From NCBI GenBank assembly GCA_021613535.1, contig CP075492.1, positions 14,632,001 to 14,696,000 of the forward strand: a stretch of DNA of 64,000 nucleotides, given 5' to 3'. The stretch is from Adineta vaga. Its lineage: Eukaryota; Rotifera. Of the stretch, positions 45,270 to 58,601 are shown in pieces. The notes beneath the pieces are model-generated. The model worked only from the letters and a program-made list of their open reading frames with translations. It did not search any database and was not told where the DNA came from. The translations under genes were made by a program, and so were the position numbers. Numbering within the stretch: position 1 is the stretch's first letter; every line of letters begins with the position of its first letter.

Positions 45270-46459
45270 TGTTCTCTTGTTAACGAAATGAAAAAGAATA
45301 GTTGTTGTTTTAAAGATTTCAAAAGGTAACATTTATATGCAAATCATGTATCAGTTCTACGACATTCTTTTCGTTCTTTCATGATGTAATTCCATAGAAA
45401 AAAAGGAAAAGAAAAAGTTCTGTTCGTCCATATTATGTGATCGACAGAGAAAGATCTGATTGCCATAGCTTTATCATTTGGATTAATTCGATGCATTACT
45501 ACGAGGAATGGTTCTTTCTTCGTTATATAGTTAATAAAAATGTCTCCAATACCCTATTGTTTTCTTTTCTTTTGTACTAAAATAGAATGTACTTTGCGTA
45601 TATATATTCTAGGTCATAGTCAGTACTCAATGAGATATGACTATTCGCGTTATTCGGGTATTTCAAAATCGATCAAGATGAATTGAATACAATAATGACC
45701 GCATAAATGCGTATAGATAACAATTTGTGTAATGATTTAAAACTTGATGCTTGTTTATTAGATGTCTATGAAATATTGCTTCAATATCTGGTAGGTGAGG
45801 GAAGATATCAATAATTCGTAATAATTAATTCTATTTACCAGTTTTATCTGTAATAAGAAAAATTCTCGTTTCATAACTATTGTTATCATCATATAATTTA
45901 TCATAACACACAATTGGAATACTTATTTGAAGTCTAATTGTATTTGAAATTTCAGATAGTATTGAAGATCTGTTTTTATCGAACAGCAATCAGAATTATA
46001 TATAAATGATATACTTTTATCACAAAATGATTGGATCCAATAAACATTCGTTGTTTTTTTATTATAGGAAAGTACCTAAAATTTATTCTTATTCATCACA
46101 AGCAATGCGTGATGTTGAGCCTCATAGTATTCTAGTTCGATCTGACAATTTCTGGGACGGTTTGAATCTAATCTTATTATTCCTTTTTTTTAGATTTATA
46201 ATCTCTAGGACATATATATATATATAGAAAAAGAATGAAATACTTCTGAAAATTTGTTAAAGAAAAGTTACTCGTGATTTTTAATATTTATCCCAATTAA
46301 AATACTATGGATTAGTAAGAAAAGAAGATTATTTTGTTGATACTTTGATCTATATCTTTTTATAATTGAATTTACGTAGCTTCAGCTATAAATTAATTAT
46401 CACGAAAGCAAAATGGACAATATAAAATTTACATTTTATTCACAAGAAAGAATATCAAT
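45270..46459. other. Intergenic, 1.2 kb
   Basis: A divergent spacer between the sulfotransferase and a receptor. A 73-residue ORF at 46006 looks like chance, and a short TA run lies near 46208-46226. Confidence 0.5.
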
Positions 46460-47592
46460 ATGGCAAATCTTGAAAATAAGGACGACTTTTCCAATTCATC
46501 ATCATTGCTTGTTATATCAAATCCTCCAATCCTTGTATTTTTGTATCGGTATGGATTGAGTTTCATCTTTTTCTTAGGTTTTATCGGTAATCTAGCAAGT
46601 GTAGTAACATTTCTACAACCAACATTACGTGTTACTTCGACTAGTTGTCTTTTCTTGATTTTGGCGATACTTGATACGATCTTTTTAATCGTATCGATTT
46701 TTGATTATGTTGAAGTTGGTTTGATTGAAAAACCCATATTAATGAATATCTACGATGTTCTATGTCGATTTCGTTGGTTTTCAAAAGGATTTATACAATT
46801 TTGTTCGGCTTGGATTTTAGTACTCATTGCAATAGATCGTTGGTTACGAACACGATATCCATTCAAAGCAAATACATGGTGTATACATCGAAATGTTGCT
46901 ATAGTTGTTTCATTTATTCTTATCATTGGCATTGTTTTAAATGGCCATATGTTAAGTGTTCAACTCTTCGGTAGTTTAATGCCAGGTATTGCAACATCAG
47001 CATGTGGACCTGCAAAGTCTTCTAGTTCATATGCTAATTTTTATCTTTCTCAATGGCCTTTTCTTCAAGTATGAGCGGAGAGTAATTTCATTCTCGGACA
47101 TAATTTATTTATTTATATTTTAGGTCGTTTTTATTTCGTTGATTCCTGTTTGTATCATGCTTTTCTGTAGTTTTGATATTTATCGAATCATTCAAAAGAA
47201 CAAAACTCGTATTCAACCGAATCAAACAAATCAACAAAAATTACATCGTCATGAACGTTTGAATCGGCAAATGTTAATCTTAATGACAACAAGTATTTTT
47301 ATCTTTTTCATTACAACATTGCCTGTCAGTCTTCGACGAATTCTCGCTGCATATGAAATATTAATTGGAAAGGAGAATAAGATACAGCAAATTGTTATTG
47401 ATACCGGTATCCTTACGATATTATTAACATTCAATTATGCAGTAAGTACATCTAAAATACATTAAAAATAAGTTAATCTGATGACTTATAATTGAATAGA
47501 TCAACTTCTATATTCATTGTTTAACATCAAACTTATTTCGCAATGAATTTCTTCAATGTTTAAAATTCATCTTTCGAACCATGAAGTATTAG
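46460..47592 (+). CDS. Rhodopsin-like seven-TM receptor, three exons
   Basis: Exons 46460-47068, 47124-47441 and 47500-47592 give 339 residues; both introns are phase 0. The N-terminus has an N-glycosylation site (FSNSSS). Helix 1 ends FFLGFIGNLASVVTFLQPTL, the DRY region is IAIDRWLRTRYPF, and the loop before helix 6 reads HERLNRQMLILMTTSIFIF. The last intron splits helix 7 after TFNYA, and the final exon reads INFYIHCLTSNLFRNE. It is a close paralogue of the minus-strand receptor at 35566-36887. Without the last exon the protein would lack half of helix 7 and helix 8. Confidence 0.87.
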
Positions 47593-48030
47593 TGAACAAT
47601 AGTACAACTGGAAATCCTCGTACTTGAATGACGGCTAATAAGAATGAACTTTCTTCTTGTAGAACGCTTGATTGCAAAGCAGTTCACACGTAAGTTTCAA
47701 TAGAACATGAAACAAATCAAACAGTGCTGTGTGTATCTATTTAAATAAAGAGAGAATACATCTTTGAATATTTATCGAGTTCGTATACTTGTATTGATAA
47801 ACAACCTATTCATCACATTTTACCTGCATATTTGATTGACAGAATAAATCATATTCGTCGTTTTATGAATAGATATCAATTCATTATCACAATGAAGCTT
47901 TCTTTCTTTTTCTACATACGCCATCCAAACATTCTATCTACTGAAATAAGTATAAAGAGACGAAGCACTCAATAATTACCAAGATTAAAGAGTAAACGAT
48001 TGCATTTTCAAATTGTATATTGCAACAGAC
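47593..48030. other. Intergenic
   Basis: Contains a possible TATA (gtataaag) at about 47950-47957, some 75 bases before the peroxygenase ATG. Nothing else was seen. Confidence 0.5.
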
Positions 48031-49149
48031 ATGATGATTTCTTCGTTTCTTGTCGTCTTCTTCTTCTTATTGAATCAATGTAGTTCATATCCGCAATTTG
48101 CTTTAAAGTTACAACCCGATGCATTACATCCTTTTCAAGAACCAGGCCCATTTGATATTCGTGGTCCATGTCCAGGTTTAAATACAGCTGCCAATCATGG
48201 TTATATTAGTCGTAATGGTATCACAACATTTGCAGAATTAGTTCAAATGCAGCAAGAGTTATATAATGTTGGTCTTGATTTAGCTCTTCTTTTAGCTACT
48301 ATTGGTGTTGCTCTCGATGGTGATATCATTACAGGTAAATTATCGATTGGAAAAGAATCAACAGCTGTTCCAGGACTTCTACGTACACCAGGTGGATTAA
48401 ATGCACATAATAAATTTGAAGGTGATACTTCATTGACACGAAATGATTATTACTTAGCTAATGGAGATAATTTCAAATTTAACGGAACTTTATACGGAAT
48501 GATGTTTGCTGAAGCACAAAATAATGGTGGCTTATATAATTGGAAAACAATGGCTGACTATCGTTATAAACGTTATCAACAATCATTAGCAGAAAATGGA
48601 CAGTTTCTTTTTCCTCCCCAAGCTATTTTACTTTATGGAGCTGCAACATTTCTTTATGAGTTATTTCCAAATGGAACAGATAAATTACCTACAGAAACGG
48701 TGATTTCGTCTTTTTTTGGTGCAAAACAAACAGAAAATGGAAAATGGGAAGCAGTATCGGAAAAAATTCCTTCAAATTGGTATAGAAGAGAAACACCATT
48801 TACTTTAGTTGATATTGCTATTCAAGTATTAAAACTGTATTTAGAACATATAGCTTTATTTGGAGGTAATACTGGTCGACCGAATTCATTTATTCTTGAT
48901 CCTTTCCAATTAACATTGGATAAACAAAATATTAATGGAATTTTGTGTCTTCTATATCAAACAGTTTTATCTGTTGTACCATCACAAGTAGAAACACTGA
49001 TTACTTCACCTGTAGCTATACTCAATTTTTTAATAGCAAAGTTAGATCCAATATTTGGTGTACAATTTGGATGTCCATCGACTAGTTTTGATCAAGCAGT
49101 ACCTACACCATTAGAAAATATTGTCAAAAAAACAATTCTTCGTCGTTAA
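48031..49149 (+). CDS. Secreted heme-thiolate peroxygenase (UPO/chloroperoxidase family)
   Basis: One intronless exon encodes 372 residues; the ATG at 48031 is the first in frame. A signal peptide (MMISSFLVVFFFLLNQCSS) is followed by RGPCPGLNTAANHGYISRNG, in which Cys47 of the PCP motif would ligate heme iron. NKFEGDTSLTRNDYY supplies the EGD (130-132) and Arg137, the pattern of unspecific peroxygenases. LAENGQFLFPPQAILLYGA fits the distal helix region. The family is known mainly from fungi and oomycetes and oxidises aromatics, alkanes and halides with H2O2. In an animal genome it implies horizontal acquisition. The neighbour is a microbial-type glycoside hydrolase. All cofactor motifs are present. 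Confidence 0.88.
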   Translation: MMISSFLVVFFFLLNQCSSYPQFALKLQPDALHPFQEPGPFDIRGPCPGLNTAANHGYISRNGITTFAELVQMQQELYNVGLDLALLLATIGVALDGDIITGKLSIGKESTAVPGLLRTPGGLNAHNKFEGDTSLTRNDYYLANGDNFKFNGTLYGMMFAEAQNNGGLYNWKTMADYRYKRYQQSLAENGQFLFPPQAILLYGAATFLYELFPNGTDKLPTETVISSFFGAKQTENGKWEAVSEKIPSNWYRRETPFTLVDIAIQVLKLYLEHIALFGGNTGRPNSFILDPFQLTLDKQNINGILCLLYQTVLSVVPSQVETLITSPVAILNFLIAKLDPIFGVQFGCPSTSFDQAVPTPLENIVKKTILRR

Positions 49150-49862
49150 TTTCAATGACATAACTGACATTGAAACTACAGTAGAATTTTTCTTAATCAT
49201 TGCTTTCAAATAAATCTTTCTTTTTAAAACTTCACTCATACTCTCAAGTTAGTTGTTGCTAGTTGAAATGAAACATTTAAGTCACTGAGAAATGACAGTT
49301 TCATCGCAATCGAATGATGGTTCGAGCAAATCTAAAGCAGCTGTTCCAGCAAATGTCACATAGTATCAATTTTAGTGCTCTTGCCAATTCATCGTAACGT
49401 AATATGCATGTTCATACCCATACTATGAGATAGCTGTACTATGCCACTTGGCAGATTATTTGCAATCCATCGATAGGCAATAATAAAAATTTGATCTGTA
49501 CTACTGAAACTAAACATTACATCGGTACTAGTTCACGCATTTCTCGTCATCAGTATAACAATGATGCGAATAAAACGAAATGTTTTATCACAGTATTCGT
49601 TAACTTGCGTTATCTGTTTACGACATATTGTATATATAGTTGGCTTGTATCAAGATTTTAAGTTTATTATAACATGAAAAAACGACCAAGAACGCTCGTA
49701 AAATATATCGATATAAGGTATGTCTGAGTACGAATATTCTTTACTTCTATATACAAGATTTATCTCCCTGTTTTGTTATCAGATCGAAAACGTTTGTCTT
49801 GAAAGATTGTTGTAAGAAAAGAAAGAAACGGATCATTTTCACTTTATCTATTAACAAAGAGA
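49150..49862. other. Intergenic with possible coding debris
   Basis: The minus strand between about 49290 and 49530 reads protein-like segments in alternating frames (IFIIAYRWIANNLPSG, TFAGTAALDLLEPSFDC) broken by stops. It may be a decayed gene, unidentified. Confidence 0.3.
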
Positions 49863-51022
49863 ATGTCGTTTTCTTTTATTGTCTTGATTCTATGTGCATG
49901 TATTCATTATGAAGTTCATGGTGTTCGTTGGACGGTTGAACAAGCCAATGCATGGTATGCTGAACAACCCTGGTATTTTGGTGCTAACTTTGTACCCTCA
50001 ACGTCGGTAAATCAAATTGATATGTGGTTCACATTTGATACAACAACAATGCAACGCGAATTAGAATGGGCTGCTGGAATTAATATGAATATAATGCGTG
50101 TCTTTCTTCATGTTCTTTTTTATCAAGAGAATCCTGAAGTTTTCTATAAGAAAATGGATGATTTTCTCGCTATAGCTGATCGACTTCATATTAAGATTGC
50201 TTTTGTTCTCTTCGATGAATGTTGGCGACCAGATCCGGCTCTTGGTATACAACCAGCTCCTATTCCAGGTGAACATAATTCTCAATGGGTGCGATGTCCA
50301 GGACAGGATTGGTTACTGGATGAAACCAAATGGCCTTTTTTAAAAAAGTCAGTATAGGAAACTTAAAATTAAATGAATTATTTCTATATTAAATTAGGTA
50401 TACAATTGATATACTGACTCGTTTTTCCAACGATTCACGAGTCATTTTCTGGGATCTATACAATGAACCACAATGTAGTAAACAAGTATCTACAGTCTTA
50501 CCATTACTTCGCGAAGTTTACGCTGCTGCTTTAGAAGCGAATCCTCGTCAACCTCTAACCTTTGGTATTTTACCTGAACCATTAAATGTTTCATTATCTG
50601 TATTTGAATTGGAATCTTCCGATATCATTACATTTCATAGTTATGAATCTTTATCTGGTACGATGAATCAAGTTGCTGAACTTCGTAAATTCAATCGACC
50701 ATTAATTTGTACTGAATACATGGCACGTACAGCTGGTAGTACTTTTCATACACATACTCGTTTTTTTCATCAGGAAAAAATCGGTGCCATCAATTGGGGA
50801 CTCGTAGCTGGTAAAAGTCAAACATATTTTCCATGGGGATCACCTGTTAATGCACCAACACCACTTGTATGGTTTCATGATATCTTCAATGCTAGTGGTA
50901 TACCTTATTCATCTTATGAAATTCAATTTTTTAAAGATTTAGGTGGATCTACTTCAACAAGATCTGCTTCCAATAGAATTACTATATTCTCTCTTGTTTT
51001 TTTCTTTACTCTGATTGCATAA
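49863..51022 (+). CDS. GPI-anchored glycoside hydrolase (GH5-like)
   Basis: Exons 49863-50347 and 50398-51022 give 369 residues; the intron is 50 bases, phase 2. A signal peptide (about 1-20) precedes RWTVEQANAWYAEQPWYFGA. The TIM-barrel hallmarks follow: NIMRVFLHVLFYQENPE, FWDLYNEP with acid/base Glu185, and PLICTEYM with nucleophile Glu268. These match clan A retaining enzymes such as cellulases, mannanases and xylanases. The C-terminus (NRITIFSLVFFFTLIA after a Ser/Thr segment) looks like a GPI-attachment signal, so the enzyme would sit outside the cell. Best-known relatives are bacterial or fungal; horizontal transfer followed by intron and GPI gain is inferred. It lies next to the peroxygenase, on the same strand. 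Confidence 0.83.
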
Positions 51023-51302
51023 AATATATTCAAAGAAAATGTATCTCTATGTCCAAAGAATTTTCATTATTAATTCACTCATTGAGAACTATCGACACAT
51101 GTCCTTGCTCACCATTCACTCATTATTCGGTAAATTATACTTCTCCGCATCCTATTCATAGAAGAGAAGAAGAAAAATTCATTTTCATGTCTAATATAAT
51201 TGAATACCTTGATCAATGTACGTGTAATTCGATTTTTTTCATGCAATTGAATATTTGTCTATATTAATTTGTACTTGAAATCGTTTCTCATCATTCTTCT
51301 CA

Positions 51303-52815
51303 ATGACGACGAAAAATAATAAAATGCATTGTTTCAATTGTGGCAAAGAACGAGCCATATCCAAATGTACTGGATGTTTAAAAGATTATTGTTATTTTCA
51401 TTTAACTGCACATCGACGAGAATTAGATCGACAATTTGATCATATCGAACGAAATCGTGATATATTCAAACAGGATCTTAATGAACAAATACATCATTAT
51501 AATCAAGATTTTCTTATGAAACAAATCAATCAATGGGAGGAAGATTCAATAAAACTAATACAACAAGTAGCTGATGAATGTCGAAATATTTTAATACATC
51601 ATCGACAACAATATTATGAAAAAATCAAATTAAATCTAAAAACTTTCACTGAACAAGTAAGCGAGATTCGACAAACACATGATTTTAATGAAATTGATTT
51701 AAATCGATTTAAAGACAAATTTAAACAAATTCAACAACAACTTCATCCACCAATGAATCTTTCTCTTCAACATGAATCATGCATACCACTTGTACACAAA
51801 ATTTCTCTTGTTATATCATCTGGTAAGACAAATACATTGAGTTTTATTGAGTCTATTGTTTGTTTTTTTCTTCTATTCAGGACAATCTATTTCCCCAAAG
51901 AATATTGATAATAATACGAAATGGAAACAAAATGGAATAACAATTGCTGGTGGAAATGATGGAGATCATCAAATGAATCAACTTTGTTTTCCTCAAGGAA
52001 TTTGTATTGATTATGATAATGATGATTTAATCTATATAGCTGATTATGAAAATCATCGTATTATTGAATGGAAATGTGGAGAAGCTCATGGAGAAACGAT
52101 TGCTGGTGGAAATGGACGAGGATATCGTATTGATCAATTGAATAGTCCAACAGATGTGATTATTGATCGTAGAACAGATTCATTAATTATTTCGGATGCA
52201 GGAAATCGACGGATAGTTCAATGGTCTCGTCTTAATCGAACATATTTACAAACACTTGTCTCTGATATCGATTGTATTGGTGTAACAATAGATAATCATG
52301 GAGATTTGTATGTATCAGATTATATGAAGAATGAAGTTAAACGTTGGAAACAAGGTGAAATATGTGGAATAGTCGTTGCTGGTGGCCATGGAAAAGGAGA
52401 TGCACTAAATCAATTGAGTTGTGCAACTCATATTTTTGTTGATGATGATTATTCTGTGTATATTTCGGATTGTAATAATAATCGTGTCATGAAATGGATA
52501 AAAGATGCTCAAGAAGGTATTATTGTTGCTGGAGGACATGGATTAGGAGATGATTTAAATCAAATATGTCTTCCTCAAGGATTAGTTATTGATCATTTGG
52601 GAAATCTTTATGTTGCAGATTCATTAAATCATCGAATTATGAGATGGTTAAAAGATGCAGAAGAAGGTTCGATAATTCTTGGTGGAAATGGAGAAGGAAA
52701 TGAAATGAATCAATTCAATTGTACTGTAAGTTTAGTATTTGATCGACATGGAAATCTCTTTATTGTTGATTATAATAATCATCGAGTACAAAAATTTGAT
52801 ATTGAATCGAACTAA
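51303..52815 (+). CDS. B-box - coiled-coil - NHL propeller protein (TRIM-like)
   Basis: Exons 51303-51822 and 51881-52815 give 484 residues; the intron is 58 bases. The N-terminus has a B-box-like zinc site (CFNCGKERAISKCTGCLKDY, then CYFHLTAHRREL). A coiled coil covers residues ~40-160. The C-terminal exon carries six NHL-like blades: repeated IAGGNG.G...NQL...PQGI.ID and YIADYENHRI, YISDCNNNRVMKW, YVADSLNHRIMRW, FIVDYNNHRVQKF. This is the layout of TRIM-NHL proteins without RING, which bind RNA or protein through the propeller. No RING is present, so ubiquitin-ligase activity is not expected. The disrupted gene at 37333-38771 is its distant paralogue. Confidence 0.88.
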
Positions 52816-53429
52816 AACATATTTTTATGTTTATATAATTTTTATTGAAATGATTATTTTTTGAATAAAATTGAACATTCTCTTTTCATTATATAGGCAA
52901 CTGTCAACTCCGTTGATTTATTATCTACCTCTAATATCTGACTTTTTCTTTTCGTTTTTCTCTACTTAATCAAAACAAATCAAATTGTCAATGCATCGAT
53001 AATCATTACAGTGAAGTAAAATAATAAAATACATACATAACGTGGTAGAATATTCAATATTTATATTCAGCGTCTCTAATACTATTGACAGTTTGACATT
53101 TTTCATGTAGGCATATCGATATTCTTATTTCTTCATCAATCATCGCATTGAATATTAAAAAAAACACAAGGTAAGTACTACTACTACTACCGTAAAAAAT
53201 ATAAGTGTGATTGTTTATGAATACCTGATATCTTGCCAATTATTTTGAGTAGGGTGATAATATAAGTGAATCGATAGTATGAATCTAATCTTTGTTTTTT
53301 TTATTTGAAATAATATTAGAGAAAAGAAAGTCGTTTTCATTTTTGTCTTTAATCAATTTCATATCATTAGGTGATTCATTTATCTCAAAAGAACTGATTT
53401 CGTTGACTTGTCTCTTAACGTGGAACAGT
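52816..53429. other. Intergenic
   Basis: A short CTA run (ctactactactac) lies near 53178. No gene was seen. Confidence 0.5.
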
Positions 53430-56400
53430 ATGGCTTTAGATACAGAACAAAATAAGAATTCAATCGCAGATTTGAATAGTACTACTAGCGAAAAAGAAAT
53501 GACGATGCTTGAGACTACGTATGTTTTACTTTCTTATAATTAATTTCACTTATAATTTGTACGACAAACTTTTCATAGAAATTTTGATGATAGATTAGGA
53601 ACGAAATTCACCCTCGTAGCTATTTTAACATCCTGTGTATTCTGTGGCATTGCCATGTTTATTGGTATTCTCGTCATTTGTCTAACTACTTCCGAAAAAC
53701 CAAGTAATTCATCTTTTTTTCAACTCCTTTTCTGGACATTTAGTAATAATATATTTACTTCTTTAGTACCAAAATGTACTTTAAATTTTGCTCCAACAAT
53801 GACGAATCCAATTGAATACAATTATCGTCCACGATCTGTTGCCGTCGGTGATTTCAATCAGGATAATATATTGGATCTTGCTGTTGCTAATTCAGCTGTT
53901 GACACTATTGTTATTTTCCTTCGACATGAAAATGGTAGTATAGAAAGTCCAATCACTGTTTCAGATGAATCTAATTCTATTCCATATATGCTCGCGGTTA
54001 ATGACTTGAATAACGACAATCGATTAGATATTGCAGTAGCAAACTATGGTACACATAGTATAGGTATTTTCTTCGGACTTGGAAACGGATCCTTTGAGAA
54101 TTTTACAATACTTTCTACGGGTACATCACGTCCTATTTCAATTCTTATAAATGATTTCAATAACGATACATTACTGGATATTGTTACTGTTAATTACGGT
54201 ACCGATAGTATAAACATCTATTTTGGGTACGGAAATGGTACCTTCTCATCACCTGTCACATACTGGCTAGGTTACGATTCTTTGCCATATGCAGTTGCAG
54301 CAGAAGATTTTAATAATGACACACAAATCGATTTAGTTATTGCTAATCATGGTACTAATAGTATCGTTATAATCTTTGGAGATATGAACGGCAATTTCAT
54401 TAAAAGAACAACAATTTCTACAGGCTTGAATTCGCATCCCTATTCGATTGCAGTTAGCGATTTAGATAATAACAATTTGTTGGATATTGTCGTTGCTAAT
54501 TATGGTACGAACAGTATAGGTATATTTCTTAACTATGGAAATGGATTCTTTTCAAAACAAAATACATATTCATTGGGTACTGCTTCACCATGTTGCATTA
54601 GTATTGGTGATTTGAATAATGATCATCAAATGGATATTATTGTTACTAATCAAGGTGTTGATAATGTTGCTGTTTTTATTGGCTATGGTAATGGTACTTT
54701 TACAGATCCAAAAATGTATTCAACTGGTTCATTATCTACAATCTCACTTGCTACAGGTCATTTTAATAGTGATAATCGATTAGATATTGTAATCGTTAAT
54801 AATGATACGAATAGTATAAATATTCTATTTGGTTATTATGATGCGTTTCCAATTCAGCAGAAGTTTTCAGCGGGTCCTTCATCGTATTCAATAGATGTGG
54901 GTGATTTTGATAACAACAATGAACTAGATTTTGTGACTAGTGATCAATTTGATGGAACGATACGCGTCTTCTTAGGACAAGGTGATGGTTCTTTTATACA
55001 GAAAATCACTAAACTATTCAACTATTATCTGTTTTCTTTGTCTGTTGGTCATTTTAATAACGATGGAAGATTGGATATTGTCGTCACTGATTCTTTCGAT
55101 AATCAAGTAACGATCCTTCTTGGACTTGGTGATGGATATTTTGAAGAGCCAAAGAAATATTCCGTTGGTAATGCTCCGTTCTTTCTAACTGTCAGTGATT
55201 TAAATAAGGATACATATATGGATATAATTATCGCTAATGTGAATAGCAATGATATAACTGTACTTTACGGCTATGGCAATGGTTCTTTCAGAAATGACAC
55301 CAGATATAAAATGGGATCAGTACCGCAATCGGTAGTTGTTAATGATTTCAATAATGATACTCATCTAGATTTAGTCATTGTTAATGGTGGTAACGAAAGT
55401 GTGAGCATTCTACTTGGTTATAGCAACGGTACTTTTTCTGAAGAAACACGATACTCTGTTGGTTCTAATCCGTATAATGGAGCTGTTGGTGATTTTAACA
55501 ATGATAAACGACTAGATATTGTTGTTTGTAATGCAGGTAGTAACGATATAAGTATCTTACTTGGAAATGGTGATGGTTCTTTTCTGAAACAAATGAATTA
55601 TGCAACTGGTGATAGTCCTCGATCTTTAGCTATTGCTGATGTCAATAACGATGCTCGACAGGATATTATCGTTGTTAATACTGATGGTAATACAGTAGGT
55701 ATTTATCTTGGATATGGTAATGGTTCTTTTGAAAATCCCATGATCTACTTGCCTGGTTCTATGCCGCGATGTGTAGCTGTCGGCGATTTTAATTATGACG
55801 GTCGAATAGATATCGTAGTTGGTAATCTAAACGATAATCTAGTAACAGTATTATTTGGTTACGATCGTGGAGCTCTGGAAAACAGAGTAGCTTTCGCATC
55901 GGGTGAAGCTTCACGTTTACAATATGCTGCTGCGGGTTATTTCAATGATGATACATGGCTTGATCTTATTGTTGCTAATTATGGTACTAATGATATAGGT
56001 ATTATGTTCGGTCATGGAAATGGTACATTTGAACGTCAACTATTAATTCCAACAGGTTTAAACTCTGCTCCCAAATCAATCGCTATTCAAGATTTTAATA
56101 ATGACGGTCAACTAGATATTGCAGTAGCGAATTATGGTACTAATAATTTAGCTATGCTACTTGGTGATGGAAAAGGAATGTTTACAAATCAAGCAAATTA
56201 TGACAATAATATGAAGTATCCTCCAGCAACTATTATTGCTGCTGATTTCAACAATAATAAACGATCTGAAATTGTAGTCACATATGATAATACGGACAAT
56301 ATAGATATATTTATTTCGTATGATACAGGAACTTTTATTTACGACAATTCTTATACAGTTGGTGTGCTTCCACAATATGCCGCTATTGGTGATTTTAATA

Positions 56401-57962
56401 ATGATATGCAACCCGATATTGTTGTTACTAATATGTGGGATGGTACGATCAGTATACTTCTCGGTTACAAAAACGGTACTTTTGCGAAACAAACTATATA
56501 TTCAAGTGATTGGTATCCAATTTTTGTCGTTATAAATGATATCAATCAGGATACTATATTAGATATTATCGTTGTTAGTCGAGTTAAGGATACGGTAAAT
56601 ATTTTTCTCGGCAATGGAAACGGTACTTTTAGAAATCCAATTAAATATTCAACTGGTAGTGTACCATACTACATTGATGTTGGAGATTTCAATAACGATA
56701 CATATATAGACATTGTTACCAGCAATGCAAATAGTAATGATATGAGTATCTTATTAAATTATGGTAATGGTTCATTCAAAGATCAAATCAAATACACAAC
56801 TGGTTCTCATCCTCAATCTATAATTGTCAGTGACATTAATAATGATCGACAACTCGATATCATTGTTGTCAATGAATTTGATAATGATCTCAGCATTTTT
56901 CTCGGTCATGGTAATGGATCTTTTCGAGAACAAATTCGATATTCAACTGGTACTAATCCAGTCTCACTTGTTATTGGTGATGTAAATAATGATACAAAAT
57001 TAGATATTGTTGTTTCTAATAGTGTTACTCATGATATAAGTGTTCTTATTGGATATGGTAATGGATCTTTTCAAAATCAAACAAGATATTCAACTGGTTC
57101 TCGTCCAGGATCATTAAGTATTGGTGATTTCAATAATGATACATTCCTCGATATTATCGTCACTCATTCAATTGCTAATAGTATAAGTGTTTTTATCGGA
57201 TATGGTAATGGCATTTTTGCATATCGAATTACATATTCAACGAATGCAGGTCCGAATTCTGTTGTTTTTGCAGATTTTAATAACGATCATCGAATAGATA
57301 TTGCTATTGTTTGTAGTGGTTCATCTAAAATTGACGTACTCTTTGGAGATATCAGTCAGTCATTTGTAAAAAAGACAACATTGATTAATGATAATGGATC
57401 TCGACCGAGATCACTAGTTGCAGGTGATTTTAATCATGACAATCAACTAGATATTGCAGTTGCAAATTCAGGTACTAATAATGTGGGTATCTTTTGGGGT
57501 CATGGAGATATTTCATTTACAAATCAATATATCATTTCAAGTAATTATTCTCCATGGTCTATAACTGTTGGTCATTTGAATAATGACACTCTATTAGATC
57601 TTGTCGTTGCCAATTATCATAACGATAGTATTGGTATATTTTTTGCATCTACAAATAACTCCTTTTCTACACAATACATATTTATAACGGGTTCGAAATC
57701 GAAACCATATGCAACTGTTGTTGCGGATTTTAATAATGATAATAGACAAGACATTATTGTCGCCAATTATGGCAGTAATGATGTAGGTATTTTTCTTGGT
57801 GATGGTAGTGGTTCATTTGCAAGTATAATGATTATTCCCGTTGGTTACGGAACTCTTCCGTTTTCTATCATCGTTGGTTATTTTGATAATGATCCTAAAT
57901 TGGATTTTGCTGTTATCAATGAAGGCACTGATAATCTAAGAATTTTCTTACAAACATGTTAG
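53430..57962 (+). CDS. Type II membrane protein with 28 FG-GAP/VCBS repeats
   Basis: Exons 53430-53518 and 53579-57962 give 1490 residues; the 60-base intron is phase 2. The ~30-residue cytosolic start (MALDTEQNKN...) is followed by a helix (LVAILTSCVFCGIAMFIGIL) that acts as signal anchor. The rest is an array of FG-GAP repeats of ~45 residues, each with a Ca2+-type loop (GDFNNDxxLDIVVANYG) and a FLGYGNGxF strand. I count 28 such loops, enough for four seven-bladed beta-propellers. Many NxS/T sites fit an extracellular location. Integrin-alpha-type propellers bind ligands or matrix; here the ligand is unknown. The big exon has no internal intron and no frame break. Confidence 0.9.
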
Positions 57963-58601
57963 AAACTTATTGTCTGTTTTTTATTCCGAATAAATTGATT
58001 AAATAAATTCACAAGTCAATGAAATTCATTGAAATTATTAGATAAAATATGCAGATATTGTTGACATCTCATAAAAGTGAGGGAATTTTTGTTATAATTA
58101 TTCGTATTTTGAGTCACGCATAGTACTTAAAAACGAAATAGATTATTGTCATTAATTGATTGAAGTCTTTTAGTCGGAAAATGAGGGGTTAGAATATAAA
58201 TACTCTGTTGATACATCGAAACCTATACTCGCACACTCACCTTTATATCATAACAATACGGTCACGTGTTTTTTCTTTGTTTTCTTAATCGCAGTCAGTC
58301 ATGTTACATATTCAAGTATCGAAGACATCATAATGGCTTTATTATATAACTAGTATACTCGCTCTTAATAATCGACAGAAATATTAAGTATGTATCGTGA
58401 AAATGATTTGAAACTAATTTGTTTTTTACAGTGAATAAGAGATATTAAATGAAAGATCTCTAAATTTTATATGGATCTACTTTTTTAGTTTATGAATGAT
58501 TAAAGACTCTCGTTAACAAACCAAAAAATTTTGCAAAACATTTGAATCTCTTCAAAAGAATTATTAGGCATTATAATTAATGAATTGTTTTTCTTGTAGA
58601 G
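57963..58601. other. Intergenic
   Basis: A tcttgtag acceptor-like site immediately precedes the next ATG, suggesting a 5' UTR intron or a trans-splice site. No other signal was seen. Confidence 0.45.

Noticed and set aside
56157-56535. ORFs on both strands inside the 28-repeat FG-GAP gene
   Set aside because: They are shadows of the repeat coding sequence.
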